NCBI GenBank assembly: GCA_963835855.1
Contig: CAWIHA010000025.1
Coordinates: forward strand, 130,671-194,670
Direction of reading: 5' to 3'
Source of the DNA: CAWIHA01 sp963835855
GTDB lineage: Bacteria; Acidobacteriota; Terriglobia; Bryobacterales; Bryobacteraceae
DNA: 64,000 bases
A model generated the notes under the pieces. It did not search any database. It was not told the DNA's origin and worked only from the letters and a program-made list of their open reading frames with translations. Within the stretch, counting starts at the first letter, position 1. The number at the start of each line of letters is the position of its first letter. Positions 18,503-26,566 of the stretch are shown in pieces. The position numbers were made by a program, and so were the translations under genes.

Positions 18503-19918
18503 CTAACACAAATCGAAGTTCTGGCCCCGCTCGGGGATCACCACATCCAAGCCGTACCGGCCGCGGATCGCGTCCCGCAGCGCAGCCGCTTGCGCAAGCT
18601 CGCCGTGCACCAGGAAAACGCGTTTCAAGCCGCGGGCAAGCGGTTCCATCCAGGCGAGCAATTCGCGCTGGTCGGCGTGGCCGCTCAACTCGTTCAGAGT
18701 TTCGACTTCGGCGCGCACCCGCATCGGCTCGCCGAAGATGGAGACCTCGGGCAATTTGTCTACCAGCTTGCGGCCAAGCGTGTTCTCGGCTTGGAATCCG
18801 GTGATCAGGATGGTATTCCGAGGGTCGCCGACGTTGTTCCGGAGGTGGTGCAGGATGCGGCCGCCCTCGCACATTCCCGAGGCTGAAATGATGATGAAGG
18901 GGCCGTGCAGATCGTTGAGCGCCTTCGATTCGGCCGCGTCGCGGACGTAGCGCAGGCGCTTGAAACCGAATGGGTCCTCGCCATGCTCCACGAACTGCCG
19001 CGCTTCCTTATCGAACAGCTCGGCATGTTTGCGGAAGACCTCGGTCGTCTCGATGGCCAGGGGGCTGTCGACGAAAATCGGGATGTTCGGCACGCGCCCG
19101 GCATCGAAGAGTTCGTGCAGCAACAGCACAAGCTGCTGCGTGCGGCCCACCGCGAATGCAGGCACGATGATCTTCCCGCCGCGCGCACAAGTGCGGCTAA
19201 TCACGTTGGCGAGCTTGTTCGCGACGATCCCGGGGTCTTTATGGAGCCGGCCGCCGTATGTGCTCTCCATCAGGAGATAATCGACCGGCGGCAGCACCTC
19301 TGGACCGGGAAGGATCGGCAGCCCGCGCCGGCCGACGTCGCCGGAAAACGCAAGCCGGACTTGCTTGCCGTTCGCCTGCGCCGTAACGATGACGGCCGAC
19401 GACCCGAGCATGTGGCCGGCGTCGTAGGCCTGGTAAGCGACGCCGGGGCCCAGATTTTGCGGCGTCCTGAGAGGCGCCTGGCGGAACAGCGGGAACGTGG
19501 CTTCGGCGTCTTCCGGGCTGTAAAGCGGCGGCACGGCGCCGTCACTCACGGCTGGGTCCAACATCTTGCGCCGCATGTGGCGCTTGTTGGCGAACTCAGC
19601 GTCTCTCTCTTGCACGTGGGCGGAGTCGGCGAGCATCGGCACGCACAGGTCGGCGGTGGCGGGCGTTGCGTAGATCGGGCCGCTGAAGCCGTTCTTCACA
19701 AACGTGGGCAGGTTGCCGCTGTGGTCGATATGTGCGTGCGAGAGTACAACGGCATCGATCTCCTGGGGACGAAACGGGAATTGGCTGTTCCGCTCATGCG
19801 CTTCCCTGCGATGGCCTTGAAAGAGCCCGCAATCGAGCAGGCATCGCGTGCCGTTGGCGCGCAACTCGTGCATCGAGCCGGTGACCGTTTGCACCGCGCC
19901 CCAGAAGGTCAGTTTCAT
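18503..19918 (-). CDS. Metallo-beta-lactamase/beta-CASP ribonuclease-like protein
   Basis: 471 residues. The metallo-beta-lactamase part carries HAHIDHSG (metal motif) near residue 63, GHMLGSS, and SGDVGRRG. The beta-CASP part has ESTYGGRLH, FAVGRTQQ, ISASGMCEGGRI and the C-terminal SGHADQ. This is the RNase J/CPSF-like architecture of YsxB/TTHA0252-type proteins, which process RNA 3' ends or degrade RNA in the cytoplasm. The gene starts 92 bases left of the CRISPR array and is transcribed away from it. A role in crRNA or tracrRNA processing is conceivable because of its neighbour, but this gene family is common without CRISPR, so that is speculation. Confidence 0.9.
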   Translation of the reverse strand: MKLTFWGAVQTVTGSMHELRANGTRCLLDCGLFQGHRREAHERNSQFPFRPQEIDAVVLSHAHIDHSGNLPTFVKNGFSGPIYATPATADLCVPMLADSAHVQERDAEFANKRHMRRKMLDPAVSDGAVPPLYSPEDAEATFPLFRQAPLRTPQNLGPGVAYQAYDAGHMLGSSAVIVTAQANGKQVRLAFSGDVGRRGLPILPGPEVLPPVDYLLMESTYGGRLHKDPGIVANKLANVISRTCARGGKIIVPAFAVGRTQQLVLLLHELFDAGRVPNIPIFVDSPLAIETTEVFRKHAELFDKEARQFVEHGEDPFGFKRLRYVRDAAESKALNDLHGPFIIISASGMCEGGRILHHLRNNVGDPRNTILITGFQAENTLGRKLVDKLPEVSIFGEPMRVRAEVETLNELSGHADQRELLAWMEPLARGLKRVFLVHGELAQAAALRDAIRGRYGLDVVIPERGQNFDLC

Positions 19919-20009
19919 AAATTACCAGAGTATTCCTGTCTGCGGCGCTGGGCCGCCCGGATTCATTCCGCCCAGTGCTCGGCTCCATCGCCGCCTGCCA
20001 CATTTTGTG
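19919..20009. promoter_or_regulatory. Possible left flank or leader of the CRISPR array
   Basis: 91 bases between the RNase gene start and repeat 1. Not AT-rich and no convincing -35/-10 pair. It could carry the divergent RNase promoter or, if the array is read rightward, the leader. Confidence 0.25.
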
Positions 20010-20553
20010 GTGTCAGCCGATCCTGAACCAGTCAGGCGGTGCGCCCAGCAGGTGGGCAGCGGAGTTACAGGTGACCCCGCAGTGTCAGCCGATCCCGAAC
20101 CGGTCAGGCGGTGCGCCTGTGCGTTGCGGCCGACCGGTCTTCAATCGGTCCAGGTGTCAGCCGATCCCGAACCAGTCAGGCGGTGCGCCCGCCCCCAGGG
20201 AGGCAGACATGGCTCGTCGAAGATTGCAGGTGTCAGCCGATCCCGAACCAGTCAGACGGTGCGCCGCGAAGTTGTGGTCAAACAGCCTGTTCACCATCTT
20301 GTGTCAGCCGATCCCGAACCAGCCAGGCGGTGCGCCTCACAACCACAGTATGCACCAGGCGTCACACCATGTGTGTCAGCCGATCCCGAACCAGCTAGGC
20401 GGTGCGCCTCAGCACCAGCCTTTTGGCTGCGGTCTGTCTGGGCGGGTGTCAGCCGATCCCGAACCAGTCAGGCGGTGCGCCATCGACCTCTCTCGCAAGT
20501 TGGACGTGATCGAAGAAGTGTCAGCCGATCCCGAACCAGTCAGGCGGTGCGCC
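20010..20553. CRISPR. CRISPR array, 8 repeats and 7 spacers
   Basis: Repeats of 36 bp start at 20010, 20082, 20154, 20230, 20301, 20373, 20446 and 20518. Each begins GTGTCAGCCG and ends GGTGCGCC. Repeats 3, 7 and 8 are identical. Repeat 1 has one change (CCC to CCT), 2 has one (CCAG to CCGG), 4 has one (AGGCGG to AGACGG), 5 has one and 6 has two. Spacers are 36, 36, 40, 35, 36, 37 and 36 bp and all differ. Spacer 7 reads as an open frame (IDLSRKLDVIEE) and spacer 4 reads open on the other strand, fitting protein-coding targets. I found no spacer match elsewhere in the window. The array lies 3' of the type V effector gene. Direction of transcription is unproven. Perfect repeats on the right hint at a right-hand leader; the GTGCGCC end is more like Cas12b-type repeats read rightward. 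Confidence 0.97.
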
Positions 20554-20977
20554 GACCGCTCTTCCAACGCTCTGAGGGAAAGTCACTTACGTCGCACTCC
20601 GCGAGAGGCGCCGCAGAGAAATCACCGCACACACAGGGAAGCTGCCGTTCCCCTGCGCGCAACGCCCCAAATTTCTATTGGCAAAGACCCTTGCGAGCGC
20701 CCGGCGGTTTTGCCGCGTCGCCGGACCGCTCGCGGCCAAAGCTGGTCGTTAGATCGGCCGTCGCGCGTCCGCGCCGCCGCAGGCGGGGCGAGCCCGCCAT
20801 CTTGTCGAGTCCCCATTGGCCCGAGGGCCGTAAGGCCAGCGCGTCTTGACACACACACGCGACGACTGCGTGGCAACCAGCCACCCTATAGGTCGCTGGC
20901 GGGCTGGCCGCTGCCCCAGCCTTACTCCACAATTACGAAGGTTACGCCAAGCGGAAGCCGAATACAAGGGTGGATTA
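20554..20977. other. Gap between array and effector gene, likely tracrRNA region
   Basis: 424 bases without a credible protein gene. This is where tracrRNA lies in V-B-type loci. It holds an anti-repeat candidate (20742-20764), a short hairpin (20774-20786) and a partial repeat match CAGGCGGGGCG at 20780-20790. No additional full repeat is present. Confidence 0.5.
20742..20786 (+). ncRNA. Candidate tracrRNA anti-repeat plus hairpin
   Basis: CTGGT (20742-20746) and GATCGGC (20752-20758) are complementary to ACCAG and GCCGATC of the CRISPR repeat, in the right order, with a 4/5-base internal loop. The bases after GATCGGC (CGTCGC) add four more pairs to the first bases of the repeat, one of them G-U, giving about 16 pairs over 22 bases. 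A stem CCGCC-GCA-GGCGG follows at 20774-20786. If the array is transcribed rightward this RNA is on the plus strand; if leftward, its complement serves on the minus strand. Matches of this size can arise by chance in GC-rich DNA, so confidence is moderate. Confidence 0.38.
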
Positions 20978-23269
20978 TCAGAAGGGCACCTCGTCGGTGT
21001 CCAAACCATGCATTTTCCGCAACAGCGGCCGGAGTTTCGCCTCCATCGCCTCCATCGCGGCGGCGCGCTCTTTTGGCGACTTCTGCTGCCAGCCCAGGTA
21101 GTAATTCTCGACAGCCCGGTCTCCCATGATCAGCCTGCGATGGAGGTTGACGCTGGCATTGTGGTCGGAGTCGGCGCGGTAACCGCACTCCAGGCACGCA
21201 AACAGCTTCTCCACAAAGCCGAAGCAAATGTCGGGGATGCCTGTCGCGGGGTCACGGCGAATGGAGTAACGGCGACCCAAAGCTCCGCATCGGCAACACA
21301 CCTGAGACGTTCCCACGGGGCTTACCTCGATGAGTTTCAGGCCGCAATCTTTGGCAGCCTCCTTGAGCCGGTCAACCAAATGACCGCGATTGAACTCGAT
21401 AAGGGCGCTGTTAATGCCACGTTCCCGCGCGGCGTCCGGCAGCAGGTTCGCCAGGTTCTCTACGATCAACACGTCGGCCGCCGGATACGGCTTACCGGTC
21501 TTTTTGTCGATCCTTACTTCGACGTTCAGCGCGAAGTTCACGATCTGCCGCGCGGACTTCTTGAATCGGTCCTCGGCCATGTGTGTAATGTGCTGCTGGA
21601 GTTCCAGGTGAGAGTCCTCGCCTCTTACCGGCTTGCCGCGAAGCCGCCGCAACCGCCGCAATTCCCGCTTGTGATCCGAAAGATGGTCGAGTTCCGGGCC
21701 ACGTGACCAGCGGCCAGGATGCCTTCCGGTTTCCTCTTCCTCGCCAACCCAGATACTCCTTGAGCGCACCACCGTCAGGCCGGGAGCGCTTGCGCCCTCT
21801 TGCCGGACCGCGATGGTGACAAATCCCAGATTGCGAATGCCAAGATCAACCGCGCACGTCACGAGGCCGCCAGGGACCATGATCTTCTTTCTCTTCTCGC
21901 CGGTATCGGCCCACTTGACCGCCTTGGCCCCGTCCGACAGCGGAACATCATCAATGTTGCAAGTAAAGACCAGGTAAGGAGCGCCGCGGTCAAGTGAGCC
22001 GTCGCGCGCGACGCGGACGTTTCGAAAGATGAGCTTGACGCCGCTGATCCGGGCGGGCCGCTCCAGGCCAAGTTGACGGTCCAGAAACACGTAGGCGGGA
22101 CCCTCGGTCTCCTGGCCCTTGCTTTTTCCCTTCCGAATAGGCCGCTTTTTCATCACTGCCGCAAAATCGGCCAGCCGTGGGTCCGCGGCAAACCGCAACT
22201 GCACCCACCCCTGCGGGTGCCTGTCGCCATCCTTGCCGCCGGTGAGGAGTAGCAGCCGTATGGCGCCGAACCTGTCGTTCCCTCCCGGAAGCATGAGGTC
22301 CTTGTATCCCTGCGGGTCCGTTTGCGGCGCATTGAACACAAACCAATGCGGATGCCGTACCGCGTGCGGCAGCGTGAAAGTCGGACGGTGGTCGAAGCCA
22401 TCTGGATTCTTCTTGGTCTTTCTCCGGCGAACAAACGTCCGCTCATAATAACCATGCAGGCGGTCCAAAGCCGCCAGTTCCGGATTCGCCTTCCAGAACT
22501 CCTCCGCTTCAATGGAACGCGCCTTCCTCGGCTTCGCCTTCCTGATGCGCGCCTTCGCCTCCGCAGACAACTCGACCACACCGCTCGGCCCGCAACGCCA
22601 CGCAGCAAGATCCGGGTTGCCACGAAGCCAGTCCAGGTATCTGTGCCACCGCTCACGGCGCTTGCCGGCCTTGCCGTCGACGCACTCCTCGAACGCTTCA
22701 AAGCGAGGCCGGAGAACGAGATATTTCTGATGTTCGGGGTCGGCTTCCCACAACGCCTTCCGCTTGAGCCAATCCTCGTGCTCCTTCTGCCACCTCTTTA
22801 CGAGCTCCTGGTGACCCCGGACAATGGCAACGGATTCCCGGACTACCATCTGACGCAGCGTTTCCGGCAGGTCGCCAAGAAGCGCGCGCTTGTTATAAAG
22901 CAGCTCGCCTTGCGCCGAGATCGCCGCCGCCCGAACAGCCCAGGTTTCACCCGACACCTCCACCTCGTTTCCATCGGCGTCGGGAACGGTAATTCTCATC
23001 TTCCGCGCGGTGCCAGGCTTCCAGTTTGGAATGCTCACGCTGTTGAGCAGGTACCAGCCGTCACGCGCATCGCGCGAGAGGACGAAGCGCCCTATTTCCT
23101 GGTAGAGCTTGCGCTTTTCTTCCGAGTCGCCGCATTCGCCGCGGTTCATCTGGAAAAGGATTTTGATAAGCGTGGGCAGCCGCTCGTTGAAAACCCGATG
23201 TGTCCGCCAGAGCGATTGCAACTCCTCCGGTCCACACTCAATGCGGGCCTGGAGAGCGCGAACAGGCAT
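20978..23269 (-). CDS. cas12: Compact type V CRISPR effector (Cas12g/Cas12b-like)
   Basis: 763 residues from the ATG at 23269, chosen because GGAGGTG lies just upstream; a TTG six codons earlier is the alternative. The C-terminal half is a split RuvC nuclease: motif I AVDLGIRNLGF with Asp475, an Arg-rich bridge-like helix (RELRRLRRLRGK) near 540, motif II LIVENLANL with Glu604, and motif III DSDHNASVN with Asp702. A zinc ribbon sits between II and III (Cys658, Cys661, Cys692, Cys695) with a long 30-residue gap between the pairs. The N-terminal 450 residues are mostly helical and basic, fitting a REC/wedge lobe. Length nearly equals that of characterised Cas12g (767), well below Cas12b. All catalytic acidic residues are present. 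No cas1/2/4 nearby. Whether it cuts DNA or RNA cannot be read from sequence. Confidence 0.9.
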   Translation of the reverse strand: MPVRALQARIECGPEELQSLWRTHRVFNERLPTLIKILFQMNRGECGDSEEKRKLYQEIGRFVLSRDARDGWYLLNSVSIPNWKPGTARKMRITVPDADGNEVEVSGETWAVRAAAISAQGELLYNKRALLGDLPETLRQMVVRESVAIVRGHQELVKRWQKEHEDWLKRKALWEADPEHQKYLVLRPRFEAFEECVDGKAGKRRERWHRYLDWLRGNPDLAAWRCGPSGVVELSAEAKARIRKAKPRKARSIEAEEFWKANPELAALDRLHGYYERTFVRRRKTKKNPDGFDHRPTFTLPHAVRHPHWFVFNAPQTDPQGYKDLMLPGGNDRFGAIRLLLLTGGKDGDRHPQGWVQLRFAADPRLADFAAVMKKRPIRKGKSKGQETEGPAYVFLDRQLGLERPARISGVKLIFRNVRVARDGSLDRGAPYLVFTCNIDDVPLSDGAKAVKWADTGEKRKKIMVPGGLVTCAVDLGIRNLGFVTIAVRQEGASAPGLTVVRSRSIWVGEEEETGRHPGRWSRGPELDHLSDHKRELRRLRRLRGKPVRGEDSHLELQQHITHMAEDRFKKSARQIVNFALNVEVRIDKKTGKPYPAADVLIVENLANLLPDAARERGINSALIEFNRGHLVDRLKEAAKDCGLKLIEVSPVGTSQVCCRCGALGRRYSIRRDPATGIPDICFGFVEKLFACLECGYRADSDHNASVNLHRRLIMGDRAVENYYLGWQQKSPKERAAAMEAMEAKLRPLLRKMHGLDTDEVPF

Positions 23270-23343
23270 ACCACCCACCTCCGGCAACTCAGCATATCAT
23301 TCATCGGACCGGCAAGTCGGTTATCCATTGCGCGACGGCCCAG

Positions 23344-24975
23344 CTATTCCACTTTCTCGTGAAAAGAGAAGATCGGGTCGATATCCACCGGCACATCGGA
23401 AACCGCGCGCAACGCTTCTTGCAATTCTGCGGGCATGGCGCGGTAGCGCGCGAACCACTTTTCGGCGCGCCCGGCGTCGCCAGTGGCTTCGATCTCCAGT
23501 AATTCTTTGGCAAGCAGCCTGAGGGCGGCCGGCATACGGCCGTAATCGACGCTGTAGCGGCCCGCGCCGCGATCGTAGACGATCGCCTTTCGCTCGCTGA
23601 GGTAGTTGAACTCCATGATCTCGGCCAGGCCGTGAGCTTCGGCTGTGCCGAACCGGAGCGTGCGGAACAAGCCCCCAACGTAAGAGGCGTAGTAGCCGTC
23701 GAGGCGATCCTTCGGGAGCGCGCCGCGATCGACGAGCCACTTCAGCCCGAACATCCCCACCACGTCCGCCTTCGCTTCTTCCAGGCCGGAATACAGAGGC
23801 CCGACGGCCTCGCGAATGTCCACCGGCCGGCCGCCCTGGCGCGCATAGGCCGGGCCGAGGCCGTGCGAAATCTCGTGCAGGAGAGTACCGAGCAGGTAGC
23901 CTTCGCCCGAAACGCGCTCCGCCTGGCCAGGCTCCATCAGCCGCTTGGCGATGGGCAGGATCACATCGTTCACGCGCGCATCCATGAAGTTTTTGAAGAA
24001 GATCTTCTTGGTTCCCTTCTCCTGGTGGATGCGCGGATCGTTCGGCAGGTTGTCCGCAACGGCCTGATAGCCGTGCCGCAAATCGCCGGCGCGGAACGGC
24101 GAATCCATCACCTCCATAGGAGTGGCGTGCCCGCGCTTGGACGGCCGGTCTTCGGGAGCAAGCGGCAGCGCGTCCTGAATATCCGGCACGTAGCGCGCAA
24201 AGGCCTCGAGCTTCTTGCTCTCCGCTTCATTGCGGATGAGCACCGCCGCGCCATAGGAGGCTTTGACGCCAAGCACATCATCCAGATAGGTTTCATACGG
24301 CGCAAAAATCACGTCGAATTTGGGATTCTTCAGGTCCAGCCAGGCCAGGTCGCTCTTGTAGTAATCGTCCGTCAGCAGGGCGTCAGCTCGCAGACGCAGG
24401 AAATTTGCGAACTGCGCGTCCGGGCTTAGCGCGGCCGCCTCACGCAGCGCCTTTGCGGCGCGCTCGACGAATACGTGAAACTCCTGGTGATACGGAATGC
24501 CTATCAGCTCGTTCCCACGCCAGCGGACCACCGTATAGGGGCTGTAGATCTCGTCGCGCTTTGCCGGATGCGCGCGAACATATTCCTCGATTCGCTCGCG
24601 GGTGAGCCCCTTAGGGTATAGGCCGCGGCCGGGCGGCATGGGTTCCGTGCCGAAAAACGGCGCGTTATCGTCGAGCAGATCGAAGCGGCTGCCATTGATA
24701 ATCAACAACCGCCTCAGTTTCCCGCTTTGCGGATTTGTCTTGCCAGGGAGCGATTTGAGCAGCTCGAGCCCTTCGGGATCGCTCTGGCGCCAATAGATGT
24801 CATCGAGGTATTGCGATGCCTCGACGAGCTTGTCCACCATCCGCCGCTCGCTTTCGCTCAGCCCGGATGCATCGAACCGCATCTCGACCGGCTGCCATCG
24901 CGCCAATCGTTGATCGAGACCGGAAGCCGCCGCCATCATAGAGCACCCCAGCAACGAAATCAGAATTGTTTTCAC
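23344..24975 (-). CDS. M49-like zinc peptidase (dipeptidyl peptidase III-related)
   Basis: 543 residues with a short lipoprotein- or Sec-like N-terminus (ISLLGCSMMAAASG; Cys11 could be a lipobox Cys). H367EISH371 provides a zinc HExxH motif, and GLEEAKADVVGM about 30 residues later supplies the second motif (E400AKAD), the arrangement of M49-related peptidases. FGTAEAHG is a third conserved block. Probably exported and membrane-anchored. Its stop is 74 bases before the start of the CRISPR effector on the same strand, so read-through into the effector is possible. Often annotated as a NUDIX- or MutT-associated hydrolase in related genomes; the substrate is unknown. Confidence 0.78.
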   Translation of the reverse strand: MKTILISLLGCSMMAAASGLDQRLARWQPVEMRFDASGLSESERRMVDKLVEASQYLDDIYWRQSDPEGLELLKSLPGKTNPQSGKLRRLLIINGSRFDLLDDNAPFFGTEPMPPGRGLYPKGLTRERIEEYVRAHPAKRDEIYSPYTVVRWRGNELIGIPYHQEFHVFVERAAKALREAAALSPDAQFANFLRLRADALLTDDYYKSDLAWLDLKNPKFDVIFAPYETYLDDVLGVKASYGAAVLIRNEAESKKLEAFARYVPDIQDALPLAPEDRPSKRGHATPMEVMDSPFRAGDLRHGYQAVADNLPNDPRIHQEKGTKKIFFKNFMDARVNDVILPIAKRLMEPGQAERVSGEGYLLGTLLHEISHGLGPAYARQGGRPVDIREAVGPLYSGLEEAKADVVGMFGLKWLVDRGALPKDRLDGYYASYVGGLFRTLRFGTAEAHGLAEIMEFNYLSERKAIVYDRGAGRYSVDYGRMPAALRLLAKELLEIEATGDAGRAEKWFARYRAMPAELQEALRAVSDVPVDIDPIFSFHEKVE

Positions 24976-24988
24976 GTTCTCCTCGGCT

Positions 24989-25348
24989 TTATCCGGCGCC
25001 GGCCTCGATTAGCGCCTTTACCGCGTCCACGCATAACGCGGCCGAGTGCTTCGAGGCGGCGCTCAATCCGCCGACAGCTTCTTCGATCACCCTGGCCTCG
25101 AGTGCCGCGAGCTCGGCGGGCGTTTTGCCCATCATCCATTCGGTCAGTGCCGAACCGCAGGCGATCGACGCCGCGCAACCGCGCACCTGGTACCGGGCTT
25201 CGGCAACCCTGCCGTCTCGAAAGGCCGCCGAGAGCCGCAAGACATCCCCGCACGCCGGGTTCGAAACTTCCACCGTCGCCGCCGGAGCTTCGAGTTTGCC
25301 CACATTTCGCGGCTGCTGGAAGTGATCCAACAAACGTTTGCTGTACAC
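24989..25348 (-). CDS. IscU/SufU-like Fe-S cluster scaffold
   Basis: 119 residues. The family pattern is visible: YSKRLLDHFQQPRNVG at the N-terminus, then the ligand cysteines in NPACGD and GCAAS, and a third in SAALCVDAV. These proteins assemble [2Fe-2S]/[4Fe-4S] clusters from sulfur given by a cysteine desulfurase. One such desulfurase is encoded at 46959-48125, but not in the same operon. Its stop is 13 bases upstream of the M49 start, on the same strand, so the two may be co-transcribed. Short compared with IscU (about 128) but complete. Confidence 0.85.
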   Translation of the reverse strand: MYSKRLLDHFQQPRNVGKLEAPAATVEVSNPACGDVLRLSAAFRDGRVAEARYQVRGCAASIACGSALTEWMMGKTPAELAALEARVIEEAVGGLSAASKHSAALCVDAVKALIEAGAG

Positions 25349-25513
25349 GGGGCTACGTTCCCATTATGGCTGGGCCTGCTGTTTGCCGGCTAGAACGGCC
25401 CTGCGATCACCCGATGGGGGGCCATGCCCGGAACCCTGCGCCGTCGCTCAGCCGGCGGATCTTTCCTGCCCGTCGCGCGGGAATCGCCGAAGCATTGCTA
25501 TCCTTTCTACATT

Positions 25514-25912
25514 GTGAGCGGGGAAACGATCGTGGTTGCCGCCGTGATCGAACGCGACGGGAGCGTGCTCATCGGCCAGCGCAAATCCAGCGGGCGGCAT
25601 GCGATGAAATGGGAATTTCCGGGCGGCAAGGTCGAGCCTGGGGAGACGCCGGCCCGAGCGCTCGAACGCGAGCTGCGGGAAGAACTTGGCATCTCGGCTT
25701 CAATCGGCCCGGAAATCGTGCACTACGAATACCAGTATCCGGGCCGGCCGCCTATTGTGTTGATTTTCTTCCGCGTTCCGGAATACACGGGCGAGCTGCG
25801 GAACCTGGATTTCGGCGAGATCCGTTGGGAACGGTGCGAGCGGCTGCCAGAATACGACTTTCTGGACGGAGACACGGATTTCGTGCGCCGCCTGGCGCGC
25901 GGCGATGTGTAG
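25514..25912 (+). CDS. NUDIX hydrolase, MutT-like
   Basis: 132 residues from a GTG at 25514. The Nudix box GGKVEPGETPARALERELRE is complete with the metal-binding RExxEE. The start IVVAAVIERDGSVLIGQRK is typical of 8-oxo-dGTP diphosphatases that clean the nucleotide pool. No good ribosome site; the frame is open back to 25424, so the start is uncertain. It ends one base before the convergent Gly-rich gene. Confidence 0.83.
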   Translation: MSGETIVVAAVIERDGSVLIGQRKSSGRHAMKWEFPGGKVEPGETPARALERELREELGISASIGPEIVHYEYQYPGRPPIVLIFFRVPEYTGELRNLDFGEIRWERCERLPEYDFLDGDTDFVRRLARGDV

Positions 25913-26566
25913 CTACTTCGGCGCCGGCATGTTCTCGACTGGCAAGCCGAAATCAACACCCCGCCCACGATTGAGCTTCACGGATTGCTCCCGGTCAACC
26001 TCGCCTACAGGCACCGTCTCTTGTCTGCCCTCCAGATCGATGAAGTGTAGCGTGCCCCTGTCAACCCAGTATGCCTGCGCCGAGTAGACGGTGTGGTCCT
26101 TCAGTGCGATCGAGAAATAGACGGGCTCCCGCTTAGCGGGCGGCGCCTGCTCGCCGTAATAGTATTGGTTGATGGCCGGCTGAGCTGGCTGTGCCTGATA
26201 CGTGGGCGCTGCCTGGTATGGGGAAACGATCACATTCGGCTGCGAATACGCATATGGATATTCGTACGGATAGTAATCGTATGGGTAGTAATCGTATGGG
26301 TAGTAGGCGTATGGGTAGTAGTCGTATAATCCGCCGTAGAACCAGGGCGCGTAGAATCCGCCAAAACCGAATCCGCCACGAAAGTTCCCAAAGCCCCCAT
26401 GGAACCCGCCTCCGTGGAAGCCTCCGCCCCCATGAAAGCCTCCGCCCCCGTGGAAGCCGCCGCCTCCATGAAAGCCTCCGCCGCCGCCATGTCCGCCACG
26501 TTGGCCGAACGCCGTTGTGACTGCCAGAAGGCAGCACAAGCCCGCAATCCTCACGAGCTTTAACAT
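25913..26566 (-). CDS. Secreted Gly/His- and Tyr/Pro-rich repeat protein
   Basis: 217 residues from the ATG at 26566 (GGAGG eight bases upstream). After a signal peptide (LLAVTTAFGQ) come about five GGGGFH-type units, then a YPY/YDYYPY tandem region, a Pro/Gln-rich segment, and a C-terminal ~70-residue globular-looking part (YFSIALKDHTVYSAQAYWVD...HFIDLEGRQETVPVGEVDR) resembling small beta-rich surface domains. Composition is like extracellular matrix or cell-surface proteins. Function unknown. The repeats at about 26265-26490 are nearly identical at DNA level. Confidence 0.7.
   Translation of the reverse strand: MLKLVRIAGLCCLLAVTTAFGQRGGHGGGGGFHGGGGFHGGGGFHGGGGFHGGGFHGGFGNFRGGFGFGGFYAPWFYGGLYDYYPYAYYPYDYYPYDYYPYEYPYAYSQPNVIVSPYQAAPTYQAQPAQPAINQYYYGEQAPPAKREPVYFSIALKDHTVYSAQAYWVDRGTLHFIDLEGRQETVPVGEVDREQSVKLNRGRGVDFGLPVENMPAPK

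Noticed and set aside
20780..20790. A ninth, degenerate CRISPR repeat
   Set aside because: Only CAGGCGG plus GCG match; the rest does not align and the distance from repeat 8 is too large.
19848..21129. Open frames of 333 and 384 codons running through the CRISPR array, with repeated SADPEPVRRCA or CQPIPNQSGGAP units
   Set aside because: They are translations of the CRISPR repeat and spacers; the periodicity equals the 72-bp array unit, and no start signal or protein family fits.
20978..23269. A transposon-encoded TnpB rather than a CRISPR effector
   Set aside because: It is nearly twice the usual TnpB length, has a helical 450-residue N-terminal part, lies beside a clean CRISPR array, and shows no transposon ends, omega-RNA position or TnpA.
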